A stretch of DNA of 6,801 nucleotides from an uncultured Desulfovibrio sp. (GCF_949282365.1 NZ_CASDOY010000070.1:1-6801); one strand, 5' to 3'; shown: positions 1-5,099, numbered from the stretch's first letter. The notes: generated from the sequence alone by a model not told the origin. Numbers and translations are program-made.

Positions 1-40
1 CCCGCCCTGGGTCCCCGGAAATACCAGGGCGCGCCGGGGC

Positions 41-90
41 GGGCGGCACAGCGCCTTCGGCGCACGCCGCCCAATCGACGCGCTCGATTG
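41..90. repeat. Two adjacent GC-rich hairpins
   Basis: The first hairpin pairs 41-47 (GGGCGGC) with 66-72 (GCCGCCC). After a small internal loop it pairs 51-55 (GCGCC) with 59-63 (GGCGC) around a TTC loop. The second pairs 72-78 (CAATCGA) with 84-90 (TCGATTG) around a 5-nt loop. Positions 1-7 (CCCGCCC) could compete by pairing with 37-43. No T-run follows on the plus strand, so this is not a standard plus-strand terminator. It may be the 3' end of an upstream transcript or part of a structured RNA; the function is unknown. Confidence 0.45.
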
Positions 91-393
91 CTGGGAAAGG
101 GAATGGTCGTTGCCTGTCCGTTGGTGTGGGATTGGGCTGCGGGCAATGGCAACAACGATATGGGAAAGGTGCAGGAATAAGGTGACAACGCTTGCTCTGC
201 TCGTGTTTTTGCAAGAGTGAGGGCGCAGGGCCGATGGGTTGTTGTCGTCTGTGGGCGGCCAGTTGCGTCCCTGATGAGGGAGGGGGCGGAAGAAGACAGA
301 CAGGCCGAGCTTGGGCATGGAGGCCGTAGAGGAATAGGGAGAAGATGCAGGCCGGGTTCGCTGTGGATGCCATGAAGAGACGGAAGCTGCGAC

Positions 394-415
394 AGTCTCT
401 GCGATGGTAGAGACT
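394..415. repeat. Small inverted repeat
   Basis: AGTCTCT (394-400) and AGAGACT (409-415) form a perfect 7-bp stem with an 8-nt loop. An A/T-rich tract (about 423-432) follows after a short GC-rich gap, so it is not a clean terminator. Its role is unknown. Confidence 0.35.
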
Positions 416-500
416 CTCCCGCAAAATTTTTCCTTGTCGGGTACGGTATCCCGCTGCCGCCAGGAGCGCGTGTCGCGAATAAAGCGCGTTTGGGGAGGAT

Positions 501-550
501 GGGGAGGTACGGGGGAGCCCTTTGGCGCCGGCAAAGGGCTCTCCTCCCCC
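501..550. repeat. Strong imperfect hairpin
   Basis: A perfect 10-bp stem pairs 515-524 (GAGCCCTTTG) with 532-541 (CAAAGGGCTC) around a 7-nt loop. An outer arm pairs 501-507 (GGGGAGG) with 543-549 (CCTCCCC). There is no T-run on either flank. It could be a repeated extragenic palindrome or an RNA domain; one copy in this window does not decide. Confidence 0.45.
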
Positions 551-573
551 GCATCAGCTCGCGGGGCAATGCC

Positions 574-662
574 GTCTTCCCGGACGCACAGGGGGTGTGT
601 GTCTGGCTGCGCGTGCCTGCGAGCCGTTTTTCGGTCCGGCCGTCTGTGCCGGGCGGGAAGAC
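574..662 (+). other. Possible multibranched RNA structure before the nik operon
   Basis: Positions 574-582 (GTCTTCCCG) and 654-662 (CGGGAAGAC) are perfect 9-bp complements that could close a loop. Inside lie three smaller stems. One is 580-590 with 596-606 (11 bp including G-T pairs, 5-nt loop). The second is 621-626 with 632-636 around five T with one bulged base. The third is 636-640 with 648-652. They cannot all form at once, because 580-582 and 636 are each claimed by two stems. The plus strand is shown only because the structure lies upstream of nikK. It sits before the predicted nik promoter, so it would belong to another transcript or be DNA-level structure. Confidence 0.3.
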
Positions 663-674
663 CGCAATCACGAG

Positions 675-704
675 TTGCTATTTTTTCAAAAAACGTGTTA
701 CTAG
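675..704 (+). promoter_or_regulatory. Candidate nik operon promoter
   Basis: A -35-like TTGCTA (675-680) is followed, 18 bp later, by a weak -10-like TACTAG (699-704). This would start transcription near 711 and give a leader of about 65 nt before nikK. The -10 match is poor (3 of 6), so the assignment rests mainly on its overlap with the candidate NikR operator. Confidence 0.35.
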
Positions 705-722
705 TGGCGTACGTTATGACAC
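695..722 (+). promoter_or_regulatory. Candidate NikR operator
   Basis: GTGTTAC (695-701) is followed by a 14-bp spacer and ATGACAC (716-722). The Desulfovibrio NikR signal, as I recall it from comparative genomics, is GTGTTAC, a 13-14 bp spacer, then GTAACAC. The left half-site is perfect and the right one has two mismatches. The site overlaps the candidate -10 box, which fits nickel-dependent repression of a nickel uptake operon. No nikR gene lies in the window. Confidence 0.6.
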
Positions 723-748
723 CGCAGCGTCTGGAGGATGGTGTCATG
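715..748 (+). promoter_or_regulatory. Leader hairpin with extra NikR-like half-sites
   Basis: ATGACACC (716-723) and GGTGTCAT (740-747) are perfect 8-bp complements around a 16-nt loop, and 715/748 add a possible U-G pair. The loop carries a strong Shine-Dalgarno-like GGAGG (733-737). The 5' arm is also the right half of the NikR-like operator. GTCACAC (748-754) is a further half-site with one mismatch to GTAACAC. The structure would form at the very 5' end of the nik mRNA, so it may stabilise the message or tune translation. That role is inference. Confidence 0.4.
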
Positions 749-774
749 TCACACAGCTTCACGAGGAGCACAAC

Positions 775-1545
775 ATGTGGAAAACTGCTTGCGCGGCGCT
801 CGCCCTGCTGCTGTCCATGGCCGGCCAGGCCGAAGCCCATTTCGGCATGGTCATCCCTTCGGCGTCCACGGTGACGGCCAGGAAGGATGCCGCCCTGAAA
901 CTGGACGTTTCCTTTTCGCATCCCAGGGAGATGCAGGGCATGGACATGGCCGCGCCCAAGGCCGTGTCCGTCACGGTGGACGGTAAGACCGAAGACCTCA
1001 CGGCTTTGCTCAAGCCGGCCAAAGTCATGGGCCATCAGGCCTGGCAGGCCGCATATACCATCAAGCGACCCGGCGTGTACCAGTTCGCCATGGAGCCCGC
1101 GCCCTATTTCGAGCCCGCGGAAGACTGCTTCATCATCCATTATACCAAGACCGTGGTGGCGGCTTTTGGCGAGGAAGAGGGCTGGGACGTGCCCCTGGGC
1201 CTGAAGACGGAGATCGTCCCCCTGACCCGTCCCTTTGCCAATTACAGCGGCAATGTCTTCCAGGGCCGCGTGCTGCTGGACGGCAAGCCCGTGCCCGGGG
1301 CCGTGGTGGAAGTGGAATGCTACGATCGCGACGGCCGCCACAAGGCGCCCAACGCCTATTTCGTGACCCAGGTGGTCAAGGCTGACGAAAACGGGATTTT
1401 TTCCTACAGTGTGCCGTGGGCGGGCTGGTGGGGCTTCGCCGCCCTGAACACGGCCGGGGAAAAGCTGGATCATCAGGGCGCGCCCAAGGATGTGGAACTG
1501 GGCGCGGTGATCTGGGTGGAATTCGCAGCGCCCCTGGGCAGGTAG
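775..1545 (+). CDS. nikK: DUF4198 periplasmic protein of a nickel ECF-type importer (NikK)
   Basis: The product is 256 residues. It starts with a signal peptide: Lys3, a hydrophobic core at about 6-16, and a probable AEA cleavage site at 19-21, so the mature protein would begin with His22-Phe-Gly-Met. The body resembles the DUF4198 family, including the segment around 110-126 (PYFEPAEDCFIIHYTK). The C-terminal half (about 159-215) reads like an Ig-fold, carboxypeptidase-regulatory-type domain. A His/Met cluster (His49, Met53, Met56, Met58) could bind metal. DUF4198 proteins are known as NikK, an accessory part of NikKMLQO-type nickel transporters, and presumably work in the periplasm. The ATG at 775 is chosen because GAGGAG (763-768) lies 6 nt upstream and the signal peptide starts there; the open frame extends upstream to 490 without coding character. 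It is the first gene of the operon. The exact role in transport is unknown. Confidence 0.85.
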   Translation: MWKTACAALALLLSMAGQAEAHFGMVIPSASTVTARKDAALKLDVSFSHPREMQGMDMAAPKAVSVTVDGKTEDLTALLKPAKVMGHQAWQAAYTIKRPGVYQFAMEPAPYFEPAEDCFIIHYTKTVVAAFGEEEGWDVPLGLKTEIVPLTRPFANYSGNVFQGRVLLDGKPVPGAVVEVECYDRDGRHKAPNAYFVTQVVKADENGIFSYSVPWAGWWGFAALNTAGEKLDHQGAPKDVELGAVIWVEFAAPLGR

Positions 1546-1567
1546 GCCCACACAGGATCTCAAGCAT

Positions 1568-1591
1568 GGCAGCGGGCCGCGGTCCGCTGCC
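1568..1591 (+). other. Intercistronic stem-loop between nikK and nikM
   Basis: GGCAGCGG (1568-1575) pairs perfectly with CCGCTGCC (1584-1591) around an 8-nt loop. It ends 2 nt before the nikM Shine-Dalgarno sequence (1594-1599). No T-run follows, so it is not a simple terminator. It could protect the 3' end of a processed nikK message or reduce nikM translation. Confidence 0.5.
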
Positions 1592-1605
1592 GTGAGGGAA
1601 AAACC

Positions 1606-2244
1606 ATGCATATCGCGGAAGGTGTCCTTTCTCCTGCCGTCCTGGGGGGCGGCGCTGTACTGGCCGTGGCGGGGACGGCGTTGGGCCTGCGCAAGCTGGA
1701 GTATGACCGTCTCGTGGCTGTGGGCATTTTGTCGGCGGCTTTTTTCGTGGGCTCGCTCATCCATGTGCCGGTGGGCCTGTCCAGCGCGCACCTGGTGCTG
1801 AACGGCCTTGTGGGCGTGTTGCTGGGCTGGGCGGCCTTCCCGTCCATTCTGGTGGCCCTGCTGCTGCAGGCCCTGCTCTTCCAGTTCGGCGGCATCACGG
1901 TCCTGGGGGTCAATACCTTCACCATGGGCTTTGCCGGTGTGGCCTCCTGGTATGTCTTCCGGGGCGTCTGCCGCCTGTGTCCCGGCATGACGGGCGTGCG
2001 CGTGGGCGCGTTTTGCGGCGGGGCCCTGGGCGTGGCGCTGGCCGCCGTGCTGACGGCCCTGGCCCTGGCCTGCACGGACGAGGGCTTCTGGCTGGCCGCA
2101 CAGTTGCTGCTGCTGGCCCATCTGCCGGTCATGCTGGTGGAAGGGCTGGTGACCATGTTCACGGTGGCTTTCATCATGCGCGTGCGCCCGGAGCTGCTGG
2201 GCATGACGCCGCTCGCGCCGGACAGCGCCCGGGAGGACGCATGA
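1606..2244 (+). CDS. nikM: NikM/CbiM-type metal-binding membrane component
   Basis: This 212-residue membrane protein is the substrate-capturing (S) component of a group I ECF-like nickel/cobalt importer. It begins with the family hallmark MHIAEG. In this family the free amino group of Met1, His2 and an inner histidine hold the ion; His53 and His62 (in SSAHLVLNGL) are the inner candidates here. Other conserved-looking stretches are GITVLGVNTFTMG (96-108) and HLPVMLVEGLVT (172-183). About six hydrophobic segments are visible. It is a short form, with no fused NikN/CbiN region. The ATG at 1606 has GAGGGA 6 nt upstream and gives the required MH terminus. The gene follows nikK by 60 nt and overlaps nikL by ATGA. 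Nickel is favoured over cobalt because of the operator and the nikK/nikL neighbours; the protein sequence alone does not settle it. Confidence 0.9.
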   Translation: MHIAEGVLSPAVLGGGAVLAVAGTALGLRKLEYDRLVAVGILSAAFFVGSLIHVPVGLSSAHLVLNGLVGVLLGWAAFPSILVALLLQALLFQFGGITVLGVNTFTMGFAGVASWYVFRGVCRLCPGMTGVRVGAFCGGALGVALAAVLTALALACTDEGFWLAAQLLLLAHLPVMLVEGLVTMFTVAFIMRVRPELLGMTPLAPDSAREDA

Positions 2245-3056
2245 ACGCATCTACGAAGCTCTGCACGGCCGGTCTGGCCCTCTGTCTGATCTGCCTGCTG
2301 TCCCTGTCCGCTGCCGGGCCCGCGCTGGCGCACCGTGTCAATATCTTCGCCTGGCTGGAAGGGGAGAACGTGCGCGTGGAATCTTCCTTCCGCCGGGACG
2401 CGCCCGTGCAGGGCGGTACGGTGGTGGTCCTGGACCTGCAGACCGGCGCGGAACTGCTGCGCGGGCGGACGGACAGGGAAGGGGCCTTTGTCTTCCCCGT
2501 GCCTGCCGTGGCGCGTCAGGGCCACGGGCTGCGCATCCGCATCCTGGCCGGGGAAGGGCATCAGAACGAATGGTGCATGGATGCCGCTGAATTTTCCAGC
2601 CTGACGTCGTCCCGTGCGGCTGCGTCCGCCCCGGCGACGGCCGCTTCCGGTACCGGGGGCGGGAGCGCGATTCCGTCGGCGCGGGAGGCCGGGGACGATG
2701 CGACACCGGCGACGACCGCTGCCGCCGCATCGACGAAGGCCGCTGCCGGAGCCACGACCGCGCCCGGGGCCGCTGCGAGCGGGACGGGGACCGTGCCCGC
2801 AGCCAGTGTGACCGGGACAGGGATCGCTCCTGCGTCCTCCACGAGCGGGGCAGGGGCCGCCATGACGGCCGCCCTGGGTCGCGAGGAGCTGGAAACCATC
2901 GTGGACGCGGCCCTGGAACGTCATCTGGCCCCCCTGCGCCGCAGCCTTGCCGCCGCCAGTGGAGCGGGCCCCGACCTGAAGGATATCGTGGGCGGCCTGG
3001 GCTGGATCATGGGCCTGGTGGGCATCGGGCTGTACTTTTCCCGGCGTCGGCCCTAG
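2241..3056 (+). CDS. nikL: NikL, membrane-anchored periplasmic component of the nickel importer
   Basis: The product is 271 residues. An N-terminal signal segment (about 7-26) ends at a probable ALA cleavage site (28-30), so the mature protein would start with His31-Arg-Val-Asn. Residues 31-105 look like a small beta-rich, carboxypeptidase-regulatory-like domain that includes VQGGTVVVLDLQTG. A long Ala/Thr/Ser/Gly linker (about 122-208) follows, then a charged, probably helical segment (213-236), a C-terminal membrane helix (about 248-265) and the stop-transfer motif SRRR. This matches the known NikL plan: a periplasmic domain held by membrane segments, replacing NikN. The start is ATG at 2241, overlapping the nikM stop, with GGGAGGA at 2231-2237. 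The linker has composition unlike its neighbours. Confidence is high for membership of the operon and lower for the mechanism. Confidence 0.82.
   Translation: MNASTKLCTAGLALCLICLLSLSAAGPALAHRVNIFAWLEGENVRVESSFRRDAPVQGGTVVVLDLQTGAELLRGRTDREGAFVFPVPAVARQGHGLRIRILAGEGHQNEWCMDAAEFSSLTSSRAAASAPATAASGTGGGSAIPSAREAGDDATPATTAAAASTKAAAGATTAPGAAASGTGTVPAASVTGTGIAPASSTSGAGAAMTAALGREELETIVDAALERHLAPLRRSLAAASGAGPDLKDIVGGLGWIMGLVGIGLYFSRRRP
2604..2864 (+). repeat. Low-complexity linker-coding stretch in nikL
   Basis: This stretch encodes residues 122-208 of NikL, dominated by Ala, Thr, Ser, Gly and Pro. It contains imperfect reiterations of GCCGCTGCCGC-like and GGGACGGGGACC-like units. Such DNA is prone to slippage, so its length may differ between strains. 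The protein segment is predicted to be a disordered spacer between the periplasmic domain and the C-terminal helix. Confidence 0.7.
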
Positions 3057-3065
3057 CATGGCAGG

Positions 3066-3821
3066 ATGTTCGAGCAACCTTTCGTCCGGGATTCCTCCAT
3101 CCAGCAGACCGATCCGCGTCTGCGCGTGCTGCTGGCCGTGCTGCTGGCGGTGGCCCTGGCCCTGCTGCGGCAGGTGACGGCCTGCTGTCTGGGGCTGGGG
3201 CTGGGCTGCCTCCTGCTGGCCCTGGCGCGGGCGCCCCTGCGCGCCTTGTGGCGGCGGCTGGCGGCGGTCAATGTCTTCATCCTCTTCCTGTGGCTGGTCA
3301 CGCCCTGGACCACGCCCGGCACGGTGGTCTGGCAATGGCATTTCGTGGAGGTCAGCCGGGAGGGCCTGTACCTTTCCCTGCTGGTGACGCTCAAGTCCAA
3401 CGCCATCGCCTGTGTCTTTCTGGCCCTGGTGGCCAGCCTGCCTGCCGCCGCCCTGGGCCATGCCCTGGAACGTCTGGGCTGTCCCGACAAGCTGGTCTTC
3501 CTTTTCCTGTTCACCGGCCGCTATATCCATCTGCTGGCCGGGGAATGGCAGGACCTGATGACGGCGGCCCGGCTGCGCGGCTTCCGGCCGCGCACCAGCC
3601 TGCACACCTACAGGACCGTGGCCTCCCTGCTGGGGCTGTTGCTGGTGCGCAGCCATGACCGGGCCCTGCGCACGCGCGAGGCCATGCTGCTGCGCGGTTT
3701 TTCGGGCCGTTTCCATTCGCTGGACAGCTTCAGTCTGGGACCGGCGGATCTGTTGTTTGTGCTGGGGGTGACGCCCTGTCTGGCGTGCATCCTCTGGATC
3801 GAAGCGGGGGGGAGCCTGTGA
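3066..3821 (+). CDS. nikQ: NikQ/CbiQ-type transmembrane (EcfT) component
   Basis: This 251-residue membrane protein is the coupling (T) component that links the metal-binding subunit to the ATPase. It opens with the family feature of a short cytoplasmic segment containing TDPRLR (15-20), followed by hydrophobic segments at about 21-55, 68-80, 103-130, 142-152, 184-194 and 227-245. The two conserved Ala-Arg-Gly-type coupling motifs that touch the ATPases are visible as AARLRGF (167-173) and AMLLRGF (206-212). Length is typical for the family. The start ATG is 9 nt after the nikL stop. The Shine-Dalgarno match is poor and too close (GCAGG at 3061-3065), so translation probably depends on ribosomes finishing nikL. 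The next gene overlaps the stop codon. Whether the substrate is nickel or cobalt cannot be read from this subunit. Confidence 0.9.
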   Translation: MFEQPFVRDSSIQQTDPRLRVLLAVLLAVALALLRQVTACCLGLGLGCLLLALARAPLRALWRRLAAVNVFILFLWLVTPWTTPGTVVWQWHFVEVSREGLYLSLLVTLKSNAIACVFLALVASLPAAALGHALERLGCPDKLVFLFLFTGRYIHLLAGEWQDLMTAARLRGFRPRTSLHTYRTVASLLGLLLVRSHDRALRTREAMLLRGFSGRFHSLDSFSLGPADLLFVLGVTPCLACILWIEAGGSL

Positions 3822-4570
3822 GCCTGCCGGAACAGCCTGGGGCGAGCATTTTCAGTCTGGAAGAGGTGGATGTGACCTACATCGGGTCACGCGGTCCGCG
3901 CCCTGTGCTGCGCGGGGTCAGCTTCGCCCTGACCGCCGGGCAGCAGGTGGGCCTTTACGGCCCCAACGGCAGCGGCAAGACCACCCTGTTCCGCTGCATC
4001 ACCGGTCTGGTGCGCCCCTGCAAGGGGCAGGTACGCTTCCACGGCAAGACCCTGCGCGACGAAAAGGATTTCCACGCCCTGCGCTGCAAGGTGGGCTTCG
4101 TGCTGCAGCATGCCGAGGACCAGCTCTTTTTCCCCAGCGTGCTGGAAGATGTGGCCTTCGGGCCGCTCAATCTGGGCCTGCCGCCGGAGCAGGCCAGGGA
4201 ACAGGCCCTGGCCACGCTGCGGCGTCTGGGGCTGGACGGCTTCGAGCAGCGCCTGACGCACCGTCTGTCGGGCGGGGAGAAGAAACTGGTGGCCCTGGCC
4301 ACGGTGCTGGCCATGGAGCCGGAGGCCCTGCTGCTGGACGAACCCACCAACGATCTGGACCAGGACGCCCGGCAGCGGCTCATCGACATCCTGCGCGCCC
4401 TGCCCACGGCCCGAATGGTCATCTCGCACGACTGGGATTTTCTGTCCGCCGTCTGCGGGGAGTACCGGACCATCCGCGAAGGCCGCCTGCTGCCCTGCGC
4501 ACCTGATGTGCGCCACAGCCACGAGCACGTCCATCCCCTGGGCGGGGAGCCGCACTGGCATCTGTCCTAG
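3818..4570 (+). CDS. nikO: NikO/CbiO-type ATPase of the nickel importer
   Basis: This 250-residue ABC ATPase powers uptake. All core motifs are present: Walker A GPNGSGKT (48-55), Q-loop Gln97, signature LSGGEKK (150-156), Walker B LLLDEPT (171-177), D-loop NDLD (178-181) and switch His204. It presumably works as a homodimer on the cytoplasmic side of NikQ. I chose the GTG at 3818, which overlaps the nikQ stop (GTGA) and has a strong GGGGGGAG (3806-3813) 4 nt upstream. An alternative GTG at 3785 would add 11 residues but lies inside nikQ without a clear ribosome site. The last 18 residues are histidine-rich (His233, 235, 237, 239, 246 and 248) and may bind metal; this lies beyond the normal ATPase fold. 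It is the last gene of the operon. Confidence 0.93.
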   Translation: MSLPEQPGASIFSLEEVDVTYIGSRGPRPVLRGVSFALTAGQQVGLYGPNGSGKTTLFRCITGLVRPCKGQVRFHGKTLRDEKDFHALRCKVGFVLQHAEDQLFFPSVLEDVAFGPLNLGLPPEQAREQALATLRRLGLDGFEQRLTHRLSGGEKKLVALATVLAMEPEALLLDEPTNDLDQDARQRLIDILRALPTARMVISHDWDFLSAVCGEYRTIREGRLLPCAPDVRHSHEHVHPLGGEPHWHLS

Positions 4571-4632
4571 GCTCGGGACGCAAGAGGTTTTGCTTCAGGC
4601 AAACAGGACGGGAGTCCTCATTTCTGAAAATG

Positions 4633-4688
4633 ATCTTTTAGGGGCTGTCCTGGCCAAGGGGAATGAGCTAGGGCAGCCCCATCTTTTA
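4633..4688. mobile_element. 40-bp palindromic insert flanked by 8-bp direct repeats (possible mobile-element remnant)
   Basis: ATCTTTTA occurs at 4633-4640 and again at 4681-4688, directly abutting a 40-bp segment whose ends are inverted repeats (GGGGCTG and CAGCCCC). A perfect 8-bp duplication around an inverted-repeat segment is what an insertion by transposition leaves, with terminal repeats but no transposase. The family is not identified. A terminator with T-rich DNA on both sides could also give this pattern by chance. Confidence 0.35.
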
Positions 4689-4690
4689 TT
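4641..4690 (+). terminator. Probable rho-independent terminator of the nik operon
   Basis: Positions 4641-4654 pair with 4667-4680, a 14-bp stem with three G-T pairs (4648, 4652 and one possible end pair) and a loop of about 12 nt. CTTTTATT (4683-4690) follows. It starts 70 nt after the nikO stop. The T-run is interrupted, so termination may be partial; a second terminator lies 300 nt further on. Confidence 0.6.
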
Positions 4691-4944
4691 GCGGCAGCGT
4701 AGCTGGAATATTCCACAAAAACACGGCCTCGATGATGACTCCCGACCCTGGGGAGCGTTGACACTGGCCGCAGCCTGTTTGGGGGGAAGGAAAAGCCCCT
4801 CCTTTCCTGGGCGCGCTTTTTCAGATGGGCGCGGGAGCGTGCGGCGGGCGTCCTCCACTGGGCATGCGTGGCAGATATTTTCTATCTGTTTGGCATGGAT
4901 CATAAAATTTATACCAGCACGCTGAGCCGGAGCGGTATGGATCT
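4691..4944. other. Intergenic stretch between convergent units
   Basis: No gene is supported. Visible elements are a 12-bp palindrome (4704-4715), a bulged hairpin (4785-4790 with 4801-4807) followed after a gap by five T (4817-4821), a direct repeat of TGGGCGCG (4808-4815 and 4826-4833), and a 6-bp hairpin CAGATA/TATCTG (4872-4888). An A/T-rich patch (4872-4914) stands out from the GC-rich surroundings. It could hold a weak promoter for a short plus-strand RNA ending at 4981. The open frames here have no coding character. Confidence 0.5.
4704..4715. repeat. Perfect 12-bp palindrome
   Basis: TGGAATATTCCA is self-complementary over 12 bp. It could be a binding site for a dimeric regulator, but no promoter is evident beside it and only one copy is present. 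Confidence 0.3.
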
Positions 4945-4981
4945 GCCCGGATCCCTGTCATGGGGAACCGGGCGTTTTTTT
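4945..4981 (+). terminator. Rho-independent terminator, plus strand
   Basis: GCCCGG (4945-4950) pairs with CCGGGC (4968-4973). After one A-A mismatch, 4952-4956 pairs with 4962-4966 around a 5-nt loop. G and seven T (4975-4981) follow directly. This is a textbook plus-strand terminator. The nearest plus-strand gene, nikO, ends 374 nt upstream, so it either backs up the first nik terminator or ends an unannotated small RNA. Confidence 0.8.
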
Positions 4982-5020
4982 GCGCGCAGGGCGCCGGGGC
5001 GGTGCGGGCCGGGCGGCCAC

Positions 5021-5050
5021 AAAAAAAGACTGCCCGCAAAGCAGGCAGTC
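5021..5050 (-). terminator. Rho-independent terminator of thiC
   Basis: On the minus strand GACTGCC (5050-5044) pairs with GGCAGTC (5034-5028). A mismatch and two more base pairs close a 3-nt loop, and seven T follow (5027-5021). It lies 137 nt beyond the thiC stop and faces the plus-strand terminator across a 39-nt gap. Confidence 0.85.
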
Positions 5051-5099
5051 CTGGAGCGTTCCGGGGCAGAGGGGCGGGGGCAAGGGGCTGTCGCGGAGG

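Larger units (their letters stand above)
1..690. other. Upstream region without a recognisable gene
   Basis: No protein-coding gene could be supported here. All three plus frames run open from the left edge to stops between about 180 and 222, which is expected in GC-rich DNA. Their translations are rich in Arg, Gly and Pro and match nothing I recognise, so the tail of an upstream gene cannot be excluded but is not called. No tRNA or rRNA signature was seen, and I did not recognise SRP RNA, tmRNA, RNase P RNA or a cobalamin riboswitch. The stretch holds several strong inverted repeats, listed separately. From about 90 to 400 it looks less GC-rich than the genes. It ends in an AT-rich tract of six T, one C and six A at 681-693, just before the nik operator. 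Confidence 0.6.

Noticed and set aside
1..180. The C-terminal end of an upstream gene entering from the left edge
   Set aside because: All three plus frames are open here, none translates into a recognisable sequence, and strong hairpins occupy 41-90. There is not enough evidence to choose a frame.
271..291. A hammerhead-ribozyme-like CTGATGA
   Set aside because: The following bases cannot form the required stem II and no matching catalytic core segment is present.
1..690. A cobalamin riboswitch ahead of the Cbi-like operon
   Set aside because: No B12-box-like core was found on the plus strand. The nearest match (CTAGTGGC at 701-708) is a chance fragment in the wrong orientation.
404..874. 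A 156-codon plus-strand frame before and into nikK
   Set aside because: Its composition is not protein-like, it has no clear ribosome site, and it crosses the operator, the leader hairpin and the nikK start.
1560..3716. A 718-codon open frame on the minus strand opposite nikM, nikL and nikQ
   Set aside because: It is rich in Gln, Gly, Arg and Pro, lacks any domain I recognise, and lies antisense to three well-supported genes. Long antisense frames are common in GC-rich genes with strong third-position bias.
4758..4763. A perfect TTGACA -35 box on the plus strand
   Set aside because: At 16-18 bp spacing the downstream sequence is a run of G with nothing resembling a -10 box.
4595..4903. A 102-codon minus-strand frame in the convergent intergenic region
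   Set aside because: No recognisable domain or convincing ribosome site. It spans the nik terminator and the 12-bp palindrome.
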